Shown here piece after piece: positions 32,595 through 40,590 of a DNA stretch of 64,000 nucleotides. Source of the DNA: Tepidanaerobacteraceae bacterium (GTDB taxonomy: Bacteria; Bacillota; Thermosediminibacteria; Thermosediminibacterales; Tepidanaerobacteraceae); contig JANLFP010000002.1 of the NCBI GenBank assembly GCA_024655905.1, forward strand, positions 135,829 to 199,828, written 5' to 3'. The notes below the pieces were generated by a model. It ran no database searches, was not told the DNA's origin, and saw only the letters and a list, made by a program, of their open reading frames with translations. Position 1 is the stretch's first letter. Every line of letters begins with the position of its first letter. The translations under genes were made by a program, and so were the position numbers.

Positions 32595-32633
32595 GGGAGG
32601 TAGCAGCTACTGCTACCTCCCCGTCAATGGGGG
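32595..32633 (+). promoter_or_regulatory. Intercistronic hairpin plus competing RBS pairing before acoX
   Basis: GGGAGGTAGCA (32595-32605) pairs with TGCTACCTCCC (32611-32621) around five bases. The CCCC at its 3' end (32619-32622) can alternatively pair with GGGG of the acoX ribosome-binding site (32629-32633). The order hairpin, CCCC, RTCA, GGGGGAATAT, start codon repeats that at 22979-23023, although the stem sequences differ. No T-run. Confidence 0.6.
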
Positions 32634-32638
32634 AATAT

Positions 32639-33643
32639 ATGAAAAGCATCGGAATCATTGCGAATCCCGCTTCCGGCAAGGACATAAGGAGGCTGGTGGC
32701 TCACGCCACAATAATTGACAACAATGAAAAGGTTAACATCGTAAAAAGAATCATATTGTCTGCTCAGGAATTGGGCGTAAAAGAAATATACATCATGCCG
32801 GACACATTCAATATTGGATTCAAGGCAAGGGACGACCTTGCAAGCGCAAGGCAGCTTGCAGTAAAAGTATATATTCTTGACATGCAGATCACGGCGAGCT
32901 TGAAGGATACCATCAGGGCGACCGAAATACTTCAGCAGCTTGATGTAGGGTGCATTATTTCTCTCGGAGGCGACGGGACAAACAGGGCCATTGCCAAAGC
33001 ACTCCAACAGACTCCGCTTCTTCCCATATCAACAGGCACAAACAATGTCTACCCAGATGTGATAGAAGGCACTGTAGCAGGCATAGCTGCCGCTGTGGCG
33101 GCCTCGGAGATTTTTGACCTGAAGGATATATGCATTAAAAACAAGCGGATTGAGATTTTAAACGAAGGCGGCCTGCTTGATATCGCCCTTGTGGATGCCG
33201 TAATCTGCAATGAAACATTTGTAGGAGCGAGAGCCGTATGGTCCTGCGAAACAATATCCGATATCATCGTTACCAAATCGCGACCCAATGCCATAGGGTT
33301 TTCTTCGGTGCCGGGCTACATCGATGTGATAGAAGAAAGCGATGATTTCGGGGGATGGGTAAAGCTGGGACACCCCGGAGAAACGGTTGTAGCGCCGATT
33401 GCTCCGGGAGTTGTAAGGCCGGTTCCGGTAAAGAGTATGTTCAGGCTTGAACTTGACAGGCCTTACCGCCATTGCGCAAAGCAAAATTCCATGATAGCGC
33501 TGGACGGTGAAAGGGAAATACCGCTCAAAAAAAGCTGCACCGTAGACTTTGTTGTGACGAGAAACGGGCCTTATCAATTGAATGTGGAAAAAACGCTCAG
33601 GGCAGCATTGAAGACAAAATTTTTCAGAAAGGTGTGCATATAA
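32639..33643 (+). CDS. acoX: AcoX, ATP-NAD kinase family protein of the acetoin operon
   Basis: NAD kinase-like protein of about 334 residues. IGIIANPASGKDIRRLV at the N-terminus and the nucleotide-binding ISLGGDGTNRAIAKA (GGDGT) near residue 102 are diagnostic; PISTGTNNVYP follows. AcoX is a regular member of acetoin operons, but its reaction is not established. ATG 32639 is taken because GGGGGA lies about five bases before it; in-frame codons upstream run through the hairpin. Its stop overlaps the acoC start (TAATG). Confidence 0.87.
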   Translation: MKSIGIIANPASGKDIRRLVAHATIIDNNEKVNIVKRIILSAQELGVKEIYIMPDTFNIGFKARDDLASARQLAVKVYILDMQITASLKDTIRATEILQQLDVGCIISLGGDGTNRAIAKALQQTPLLPISTGTNNVYPDVIEGTVAGIAAAVAASEIFDLKDICIKNKRIEILNEGGLLDIALVDAVICNETFVGARAVWSCETISDIIVTKSRPNAIGFSSVPGYIDVIEESDDFGGWVKLGHPGETVVAPIAPGVVRPVPVKSMFRLELDRPYRHCAKQNSMIALDGEREIPLKKSCTVDFVVTRNGPYQLNVEKTLRAALKTKFFRKVCI

Positions 33644-34824
33644 TGGCTGTAAACATTCTCATGCCAAAACTTGGGCTGACAATGAAAGAGGGCAGGGTGG
33701 AAAAATGGTTCAAAAAACAGGGAGACCCGGTCAAAAAGGATGAAGAAATAGCGGAGATTTCCACCGATAAGATAACAAATACCGTATCGTCGCCCGCAAA
33801 CGGCATTCTCGGCAGGATCATCGCCGCCGAAGGCGATGTTGTTGCGGTATCTGAGATAATCGGGATCATATACGAAGAGGGAGAAAAAATCGAGGAACAG
33901 CATCACCCCGCTGAAAAAAGTGATGAATCAGGGGAAAAAGCGGCTGAACAGGCATTTGTAAAGGCCACGCCTGTGGCGAAGAAGCTCGCAAAAGAGCACG
34001 GCATAGACATTTCCTCCATAATCGGAACGGGTCCCGGAGGAAGAATAACGGAAGAAGATGTGAAGAAAAAGATAGATGAGCAAAAAAGGCTTGAGGAAAC
34101 TGAAAAGCCCATGTGTGAAAAAGCAGCGGAGAGAAAGGACGATGCCCAAACAAAAAGGGTGCCCATGGATGCAATGAGGCGGACCATTTCGGAACGGATG
34201 AAAATGAGCTGGAGCAGCGCGCCTCACGTCACAGAAAACATAAAGGTAGATGTTACGGAGTTGTTGGGATGGAAGGACAGGCTGTCAGGGCTTACGGGAC
34301 ATAAATTCACGGTGACGGACTTTATAGCGAAGGCCTGCGTGGAGGCGCTTAAAAAGGTTCCTGCCCTGAACTGGTCAATCGAGGGCGACAGCATAATCCA
34401 GAACGGCACCATAAACCTGGGGATAGCGGTGGCGGTTGAAAACGGCCTCATGGTGCCCAACATAAAAGACGCCGGCGCAAAGACCCTGCTCGATATTTCC
34501 AGGGAAATAAAGGATCTTGGGAGCAGAGCCAGAGAAAATTCACTTTTGCCGGAAGAAATATCAGGTGGAACATTTACAATCACAAATCTGGGGATGTACG
34601 GCATTTACAGCTTTACTCCCATAATAAATCCGCCCGAGAGCGCGATACTTGGTGTGAATGCCATAAGTCAGGAGCCTGCTGTAAAAGACGGGAGCATATG
34701 CATAAGGAGCGTCATGATCCTGAGCCTGTCTTTCGACCATCGCCTCATAGACGGAGCCACGGCGGCGGCTTTTCTTTCGGAAATCAAAAAGATGCTTGAA
34801 AACCCGGAATTGTTTGCGCTGTAA
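33643..34824 (+). CDS. acoC: Acetoin dehydrogenase E2 (dihydrolipoyl acetyltransferase)
   Basis: About 393 residues. N-terminal lipoyl domain (1-78) with the lipoylated lysine in EISTDKITN, an acidic linker, a peripheral subunit-binding domain (about 110-145; ATPVAKKLAKEHGID…GRITEEDV), then the acyltransferase domain with the catalytic SFDHRLIDG motif near residue 365. It passes the acetyl group from E1 to CoA. ATG 33643 with AAAGGTG upstream is favoured over GTG 33634. Confidence 0.9.
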   Translation: MAVNILMPKLGLTMKEGRVEKWFKKQGDPVKKDEEIAEISTDKITNTVSSPANGILGRIIAAEGDVVAVSEIIGIIYEEGEKIEEQHHPAEKSDESGEKAAEQAFVKATPVAKKLAKEHGIDISSIIGTGPGGRITEEDVKKKIDEQKRLEETEKPMCEKAAERKDDAQTKRVPMDAMRRTISERMKMSWSSAPHVTENIKVDVTELLGWKDRLSGLTGHKFTVTDFIAKACVEALKKVPALNWSIEGDSIIQNGTINLGIAVAVENGLMVPNIKDAGAKTLLDISREIKDLGSRARENSLLPEEISGGTFTITNLGMYGIYSFTPIINPPESAILGVNAISQEPAVKDGSICIRSVMILSLSFDHRLIDGATAAAFLSEIKKMLENPELFAL

Positions 34825-34859
34825 TCGCAATTTAACATCATTTCAAAAGGAGGAAGGAC

Positions 34860-36203
34860 ATGGGATACGATTATGATGTGGCTGTAATCGGAGGCGGCCC
34901 CGGGGGATACGTGGCGGCCATAAAGGCAAGCAGGCTCGGGGCAAAAACCGCCGTGGTTGAAGAACAGGCTCTGGGAGGCACCTGCTTAAACCGAGGATGC
35001 ATCCCCACAAAGGTTTATGCACATGCAGCGGTGCTGATAAATGAGATTGAAAATGCAAAAGATTTCGGGATCGACGCCGAATACAGGCTGGGGATCGACA
35101 GACTCAGAAAAAAGAAGGAAAATGTGGTGGAAAGGCTCAAAAACGGAGTGAGTTTCCTCATGAAAGCACACAACATAGATGTCATCCGGGGAAAGGCAAG
35201 CTTTATCGATGAGAAGACCGCGGAAGCAGACGGCAGGAGATTTACGGCCGACAAATTTATCATCGCCACCGGATCGAAGACTTTCGTTCCGCCTATACCT
35301 GGCGCGGATTTGCCGCAGGTCATGACGAGCGAAAGGGCGCTTGAGATGGAGAAAACCCCCGAAAGCCTTGTGATAATCGGAGCCGGAGTGATAGGGCTTG
35401 AATTTGCCTGCATTTACAGCGCTCTGGGAAGCAGGGTCAGGATTATAGAAATGCTGCCTGAACTGCTTCCTATGCTGGATGGAGATATTGCGGGGATTCT
35501 GAAGAGAAGCCTTGAAAGAAAAGGCGTTGAGCTGTATCTGGACAGCCGAGTGGAAAAAATCGAAGAAGGTTTAAAGGTTGTATTTTCAAGCGGCGGAAAG
35601 GTCATGGAAGCTGACTGCGATCAGGTGCTGGTCGCAGCGGGGAGGGTTGCCAACATCAACGGAGTAGAGGCTTTAAGATTAAATATTGATAAAAAGGGAA
35701 TAAAAGTCGACGACTTCATGAAAACGAATATTGATAACATATATGCCGTGGGGGATGTAACCGGAGGCATACAGCTTGCTCATGCGGCATCATATCAGGG
35801 CGTCATAGCCGCAATGAATGCACTGGGCCAGAGAAAACCGGCGGATCTGAAATCGGTACCGAGCTGCATTTATACGGAGCCCGAAGTGGCGTTGGTTGGG
35901 ATGAGCGAAAAACAGGCGCGGATGAAGTATGGCGATATTAAGGTGGGGACATATCCGTACTCCGCATCGGGCAGGGCGCTGACAACCGGTGATGACACGG
36001 GTCTGGTGAAGGTTATAGCCGAACCGAAATACAAGCAGATTTTGGGCATGCAAATAATAGGAAGGTGCGCCACCGAGATGATTCACGAAGGAGCACTCAG
36101 CATAAAAAATGAATTTACCCTGGAAGAAATAACGGAAACCATACATGCCCATCCGACATTTTCCGAATCAATAAAGGACGCATGCGAAAAAATAACAGGG
36201 TAA
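34860..36203 (+). CDS. Dihydrolipoamide dehydrogenase (E3 of the acetoin complex)
   Basis: FAD-dependent disulfide oxidoreductase of 447 residues that reoxidises the lipoyl groups of AcoC with NAD. FAD motif GGGPGGYVAAIKASRLG at the N-terminus, redox pair GGTCLNRGCIPTK (about 37-49), NAD motif GAGVIGLEFA near 180, FAD contact YAVGDVTGG near 300, and the catalytic histidine-glutamate pair in HAHPTFSE. AGGAGGAAGG precedes the ATG. It is the last gene of the operon; no terminator is evident before the next promoter at 36226. Confidence 0.93.
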   Translation: MGYDYDVAVIGGGPGGYVAAIKASRLGAKTAVVEEQALGGTCLNRGCIPTKVYAHAAVLINEIENAKDFGIDAEYRLGIDRLRKKKENVVERLKNGVSFLMKAHNIDVIRGKASFIDEKTAEADGRRFTADKFIIATGSKTFVPPIPGADLPQVMTSERALEMEKTPESLVIIGAGVIGLEFACIYSALGSRVRIIEMLPELLPMLDGDIAGILKRSLERKGVELYLDSRVEKIEEGLKVVFSSGGKVMEADCDQVLVAAGRVANINGVEALRLNIDKKGIKVDDFMKTNIDNIYAVGDVTGGIQLAHAASYQGVIAAMNALGQRKPADLKSVPSCIYTEPEVALVGMSEKQARMKYGDIKVGTYPYSASGRALTTGDDTGLVKVIAEPKYKQILGMQIIGRCATEMIHEGALSIKNEFTLEEITETIHAHPTFSESIKDACEKITG

Positions 36204-36225
36204 AAAGTATATAATCAACAAACCA

Positions 36226-36255
36226 TTGTATAAAAAATCTTATCTGTGTTATAAT
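36226..36255 (+). promoter_or_regulatory. Promoter of the AAA ATPase gene
   Basis: TTGTAT (36226-36231), 18 bases, TATAAT (36250-36255). The palindrome array starts at the very next base, so the start point near 36262 lies inside the first palindrome. Confidence 0.65.
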
Positions 36256-36299
36256 TAACTCTAGAGTTACTAACTTTAAAGTTACTAACTCTAGAGTTA
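36256..36299. repeat. Three 14-bp palindromes with 15-bp period (probable operator array)
   Basis: TAACTCTAGAGTTA (36256-36269), TAACTTTAAAGTTA (36271-36284) and TAACTCTAGAGTTA (36286-36299) are perfect palindromes separated by a single C. The middle one differs by a symmetrical change. They cover the transcription start and leader of the ATPase gene, as expected for a repressor binding cooperatively. A decayed array with the same period is at 38937-38980. Confidence 0.85.
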
Positions 36300-36322
36300 A
36301 TTTATATTAAGTGGTGATATTG

Positions 36323-37723
36323 ATGTTTATAGGAAGAAAAACGGAACTCGAAAAACTTGAAATGCTTTACAGGAAAAAAGGTTTTCAATTTATAATTATG
36401 TATGGGAGAAGAAGGGTCGGCAAGACCACCCTTATGCTTGAATTCTGCAAAGGTAAGCCTTCTATCTTTTTTGTAGCCGAAGAATATAACGATAAAATAG
36501 CTCTTCAAAAGTTTTCCGAAAAGATATTTGAGTTTTTCAAAATAAATGATTTCATGTCTGCTTTTGAATCGTGGGAAAAAGCTTTTCTTTTTCTTGCAAA
36601 GCAGGCTGAGAACAGGCGGTTGGTGGTTGTGCTGGACGAATTTCCTTACATTGTTTCTGCAAATAAAAGCATACCTTCGATTTTGCAGAATTTAATCGAT
36701 CATCATTTAATCGGTTCCGAACTTTTCTTGCTTGTTTGCGGTTCTTCGCTCAGCTTTATGGAAAAAGAAGTATTGAGCTATAAAAGTCCTTTGTACGGAA
36801 GAAGAACTTCACAATTCTCAATTGAACCGTTCGGTTTTTATGACAGTATTAAATTTTTCAAGTCGTATTCTGCTGAGGACAAGGTTAAAGCATATTCAAT
36901 AGCCGGAGGGATTCCCCAGTATCTTTTAAAGCTTGACGAAAACGTGGGCATTAAGGAAAACATAATAATGAACTTCTTAGATAAAACATCTTATCTTCAT
37001 GAAGAGCCCAAAAATCTATTGAAACAGGAACTTAGAGAACCGGCGCTTTATAATTCGATAATCGAAGCTATTGCAAAGGGAGCGTCAAAACTTAATGAAA
37101 TTTCTGCAAAAATCGGCGAAGATAATGACAAATGCGCAAAGTACATAAAGACACTGCTGGAATTAAAAATCATAGAGAAAGAAACGCCAATAGTAAATCC
37201 GGCCAAAAGAAGTGTTTATAAGATAAAAGACAACCTGTTCAGATTTTGGTATAGGTTTGTTTTTCCAAACACTGAGCTTATTGAACAGGGAATGTATGAA
37301 TACCTATATGAAACGCATATAAAAAAGGAATTGAATCACTATATTGCTCCAATATTTGAAGAAATATGCATTGAATTTCTCGCAAAAATGAACAAAAAAA
37401 TGGCTTTGCCGTTTGTATTTGACAAAATCGGCAGGTGGTGGGGAAACAACCCGCTGAAAAAGCAGGAGGAAGAAATCGATATAATAGCATATTCCGGAGA
37501 CAAAGCCATTTTTGGAGAGTGCAAATGGACAAATGAGCTAATGGATAATCGAATCGTCGATGGACTTATGGAAAAAAGCGCAATATTCAACAGCTTTAAA
37601 GAGAAATATTACTGCTTTTTTTCGAAATCCGGCTTCTGTGATGAAGTTGTTGCAAGAGCAAAAGCTAATGATAATATAAAGCTTTATTCACTTGATGATA
37701 TCGCAGATGATTCGCCTTTTTAA
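36323..37723 (+). CDS. AAA family ATPase with C-terminal DUF234 (nuclease-like) domain
   Basis: About 466 residues of the archaeal-type ATPase group. Walker A GRRRVGKTTL (about 28-37), Walker B LVVVLDEFPYIV (about 101-112), then a winged-helix-like stretch (about 250-300; KLNEISAKIGEDNDKCAKYIKTLLEL) and a DUF234 domain. The DUF234 part has EIDIIAY…AIFGECKW (about 385-405), a D…ExK pattern of PD-(D/E)xK nucleases. ATG 36323 is used; GTG 36311 is in frame. Such ATPases occur in many copies in archaea and thermophiles and seem mobile; their role is unknown. A monocistronic gene behind its own palindrome array suggests autoregulation. Confidence 0.82.
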   Translation: MFIGRKTELEKLEMLYRKKGFQFIIMYGRRRVGKTTLMLEFCKGKPSIFFVAEEYNDKIALQKFSEKIFEFFKINDFMSAFESWEKAFLFLAKQAENRRLVVVLDEFPYIVSANKSIPSILQNLIDHHLIGSELFLLVCGSSLSFMEKEVLSYKSPLYGRRTSQFSIEPFGFYDSIKFFKSYSAEDKVKAYSIAGGIPQYLLKLDENVGIKENIIMNFLDKTSYLHEEPKNLLKQELREPALYNSIIEAIAKGASKLNEISAKIGEDNDKCAKYIKTLLELKIIEKETPIVNPAKRSVYKIKDNLFRFWYRFVFPNTELIEQGMYEYLYETHIKKELNHYIAPIFEEICIEFLAKMNKKMALPFVFDKIGRWWGNNPLKKQEEEIDIIAYSGDKAIFGECKWTNELMDNRIVDGLMEKSAIFNSFKEKYYCFFSKSGFCDEVVARAKANDNIKLYSLDDIADDSPF

Positions 37724-37725
37724 GA

Positions 37726-38820
37726 TTAGTCATTAAAGCTTCTTTTAACCATATATCTTTCCGCTTCTGATACAAGCTCTTCCATCAGCTCTTTTACCGG
37801 CACCACCTTTGTAATCCTGAAAACATTGGCCCCGGCAAATGCGAAGCCTTCTTTAAAGTTGCCCTTCTGGGCATTTATCAGTGCTTCGGCTATGCAGTAC
37901 GGAGCGTTGAGGGGATTGCATGGTTTTAAGCAATTACAAAGGCAGCGGATGGGCTTCTTGAGCCCAGCCTTTACATCATTCAGAAATTCATTTCGAATGG
38001 CCCTGCCTATCATGCCCACAGGGCTCTGGATTATTTCCACATCTTCTTCCCTTGCGTCTACATAAGCCTGTTTGAATTCGGGCGAAGCATCGCATTCATC
38101 GGTAGCCACAAACCGGGTGGCCATCTGGGCGCCGGAAGCGCCAGCATTCAATATATCTGCTATATCTTTTCCGGTAAAAACTCCTCCTCCAGCGATGACC
38201 GGAATTTTTTTCCTGAATTTTTCCTCAAACGGTTTCGATGCTTCGAGGACATCACGCAAAAGCTCTTTTAATTGATGAGTCGGTTTATCGAGCTCATTGG
38301 CGGAAAAACCCAGGTGGCCGCCCGCCAGAGGCCCTTCTACTACCACCGCATCGGGAGCTACCTGATAATGTTTATCCCATGTTTTGCATATGAGGGCGGC
38401 AGCCCGACCGGAAGATACTATGGGGGCGATTTTTGTATCCGAGCCTTTTGTAAACTGGGGCAACTTCAGGGGGAGACCAGCACCCGAAAAAATGATATCT
38501 ATCTTTTCCTTAACTGCTTCAATAACCATTTCTTCGAAATTATTCAGAGCGGACATTATATTAATCCCGATAATACCGTTTTTACATATTTCGCGGGCCT
38601 TTCTGATATGATACTTAAGGGCTCTGATGTTAGCCTCTTTTTTATTTTTATAATAATCCGGTTCATTAAATCCTATTTCCACTCCGGATATTACTCCCAC
38701 GCCACCGTTTAACGCCACCGCTCCTGCCAGGGAAGAAAGCGATATTCCGACGCCCATTCCTCCCTGAACGATGGGAATTTTTGCTATAAGATTTCCTATT
38801 TTCAACTCCGGTAACTTCAC
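37726..38820 (-). CDS. Nitronate monooxygenase / FabK-like FMN oxidoreductase
   Basis: TIM-barrel flavoprotein of 364 residues. IVQGGMGVGISLSSLAGAVA at the N-terminus, VVVEGPLAGGHLGF near 160 (with the catalytic-type histidine) and IPVIAGGGVFTGKDIADILNAGASGAQMATRF near 215 match the 2-nitropropane dioxygenase family. The C-terminal CLCNCLKPCN cysteine cluster is typical of clostridial members. Family members oxidise nitronates or, as FabK, reduce enoyl-ACP; no fab genes are nearby, so the first is favoured. GTG start with GAGGGGG upstream. Its stop lies two bases from the converging ATPase gene. Confidence 0.85.
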   Translation of the reverse strand: MKLPELKIGNLIAKIPIVQGGMGVGISLSSLAGAVALNGGVGVISGVEIGFNEPDYYKNKKEANIRALKYHIRKAREICKNGIIGINIMSALNNFEEMVIEAVKEKIDIIFSGAGLPLKLPQFTKGSDTKIAPIVSSGRAAALICKTWDKHYQVAPDAVVVEGPLAGGHLGFSANELDKPTHQLKELLRDVLEASKPFEEKFRKKIPVIAGGGVFTGKDIADILNAGASGAQMATRFVATDECDASPEFKQAYVDAREEDVEIIQSPVGMIGRAIRNEFLNDVKAGLKKPIRCLCNCLKPCNPLNAPYCIAEALINAQKGNFKEGFAFAGANVFRITKVVPVKELMEELVSEAERYMVKRSFND

Positions 38821-38936
38821 TTAATATCCCCCTCAAAAATTAATATTGGAACAAAATGCATTTCTCGTTGCTATAGCTTTCTTATAGTATATTACTTGTT
38901 TTATAAAAAGAAAAGTGGAAAATAAAATAAAGATAC

Positions 38937-38980
38937 TAACTTATGAGTTACTAACTTTAAAGTTAATATAAATAAAGTTA
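38937..38980. repeat. Decayed copy of the 15-bp-period palindrome array
   Basis: TAACTTATGAGTTA (38937-38950), TAACTTTAAAGTTA (38952-38965, perfect and identical to the middle unit at 36271) and TATAAATAAAGTTA (38967-38980, only the right half kept) are exactly in 15-bp register. They lie in the 308-base gap between the divergent nitronate monooxygenase and CtpA genes. The rest of the gap is AT-rich without a clear promoter, apart from TAAAAT at 39071-39076. Confidence 0.75.
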
Positions 38981-39128
38981 ATATATATAGGAAAAATTTA
39001 GCAGGATTTTTATGATAAATATAGAACTATACATACATAAAAATATGATGCATGTATTTTTAATTTGTGCTAAAATGAAATCACGAGACAGCAAAGAAAA
39101 ACAGTAGTCATTTGAAAGGAGATATCCG

Positions 39129-40556
39129 ATGAAAAAATATTTTTCAGTATTAATTGCGCTCCTCATTACAGCCGTTTTGCTTGTAAACCCTGTCACATTA
39201 AAGCCGCTGAAAGCCGCAGACAATACTTCTCAAAAGATCTCACCGGAAATAAACTTTTTGATACAGCTGGATGAATTTTTAAAAAATAATTATGTGAATG
39301 AAATCAAGGATTTGGATCTGATAAAAGGAGCCGTCAAGGGCATGGTCGAATCCCTGGGCGACCCTTATTCGGAATACTTTACTCCCGAAGATTTTAAAAA
39401 CTTCAATGAGTCCACCAGCGGAAATTTTAGCGGAATAGGCGTTGTGATCACTTCAAAAGAAAAAAATATAACAATTGTATCTGTTCTGCCAGGAACTCCC
39501 GCAGAAAGTGCAGGATTAAAAGCCGGCGACAGGATTGTGGAAGTGGATGGAAAAGATGTGTCGGGCCTATCTACGGCCGAGGTTTCCAATCTGATAAAAG
39601 GGGAAAAAGGGACGAAAGTAAGTCTTGGCATTATGAGGAATGAAGAAAAGCAAATATTGAAGATCGATATAATCCGGGACATAATTAAAGTGAATCCGAT
39701 AGAATATAAAATCCTGGGCCAGGGTATAGGATATTTAAAGATAAGCGAGTTCAACGAGAATACCGCCGATAATATCGATAAAGCTCTTGCAGATTTTAAA
39801 AACGGCGGCGTTCAAGGCATTGTCCTGGATTTGAGAAACAACCCCGGCGGATTGCTGGATCAGGCTATTGAAGTGGCCAGACGCTTTATTCCGGAAGGCC
39901 CGATAGTCCATGTGGTTTACAAGGACGGCAAAATGGAAACTTTTTCTTCGGATTCAAAAGATTGTCCATTTAAACTGGTGGTGCTGGTGAACGGAGGCTC
40001 GGCCAGCGCAGCGGAAATATTATCCGGAGCCATCAAAGACCGCGGAGTGGGGACGCTGGTAGGAGAGAAGACTTTCGGAAAAGCTACAGTGCAGCGCACT
40101 CTGAACCTGGGAGTCCTTGGAGGCATAAAGTTGACCATAGCCCGCTATACAACGCCGAATGGCACAGATATAAATAAAACCGGGATTATGCCCGATATTA
40201 TTGTAAAATCCGATAAAGAAAATCTTTTGAAGGATGTTGTTTCTTTAAAGGGAGACAAAACCCTTCAATATGGGAATATCGGCCTTGATGTGCTGGGCAT
40301 ACAGCAGAGGTTGAACATAATGAATTTATTAAAAGCAACGCCCGACGGTGTGTTCGGCCCCAGAACTCTTGAAGCGGTAAAAGCGCTCCAGAAGCAAAAA
40401 GGACTTCCCGTTACCGGAATAGTGAATGCAGCCTTTTATAAGGCGCTTGACGAAGCGGTTTATGATTATCTGAATTCGCGGGAGGATAACCAGCTCAGGA
40501 CGGCAATTGATGTTTTAAAGCAAAAGATAAAAACTGCCTATAAGAAGGCAGCGTAA
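39129..40556 (+). CDS. Carboxy-terminal processing protease (CtpA-like, S41) with peptidoglycan-binding domain
   Basis: Exported serine protease of 475 residues. Signal peptide (about 1-29, ending KAA), PDZ domain (about 95-180; GTPAESAGLKAGDRIVEVDG), S41 catalytic domain with the nucleophile serine in NGGSASAAEILSGA and the lysine in GEKTFGKATVQ (a Ser-Lys dyad), then a PG_binding_1 domain (about 385-440; VFGPRTLEAVKALQKQKGLPVTG). It likely trims secreted or cell wall proteins; Bacillus CtpB of this family signals during sporulation. AAAGGAGAT precedes the ATG. Confidence 0.92.
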   Translation: MKKYFSVLIALLITAVLLVNPVTLKPLKAADNTSQKISPEINFLIQLDEFLKNNYVNEIKDLDLIKGAVKGMVESLGDPYSEYFTPEDFKNFNESTSGNFSGIGVVITSKEKNITIVSVLPGTPAESAGLKAGDRIVEVDGKDVSGLSTAEVSNLIKGEKGTKVSLGIMRNEEKQILKIDIIRDIIKVNPIEYKILGQGIGYLKISEFNENTADNIDKALADFKNGGVQGIVLDLRNNPGGLLDQAIEVARRFIPEGPIVHVVYKDGKMETFSSDSKDCPFKLVVLVNGGSASAAEILSGAIKDRGVGTLVGEKTFGKATVQRTLNLGVLGGIKLTIARYTTPNGTDINKTGIMPDIIVKSDKENLLKDVVSLKGDKTLQYGNIGLDVLGIQQRLNIMNLLKATPDGVFGPRTLEAVKALQKQKGLPVTGIVNAAFYKALDEAVYDYLNSREDNQLRTAIDVLKQKIKTAYKKAA

Positions 40557-40590
40557 TACACAATAGATGAATTTCGAGTTGAATAATGCA

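Noticed and set aside
36256-36299. CRISPR-like repeat
   Set aside because: Units are palindromes separated by one base, with no spacers.
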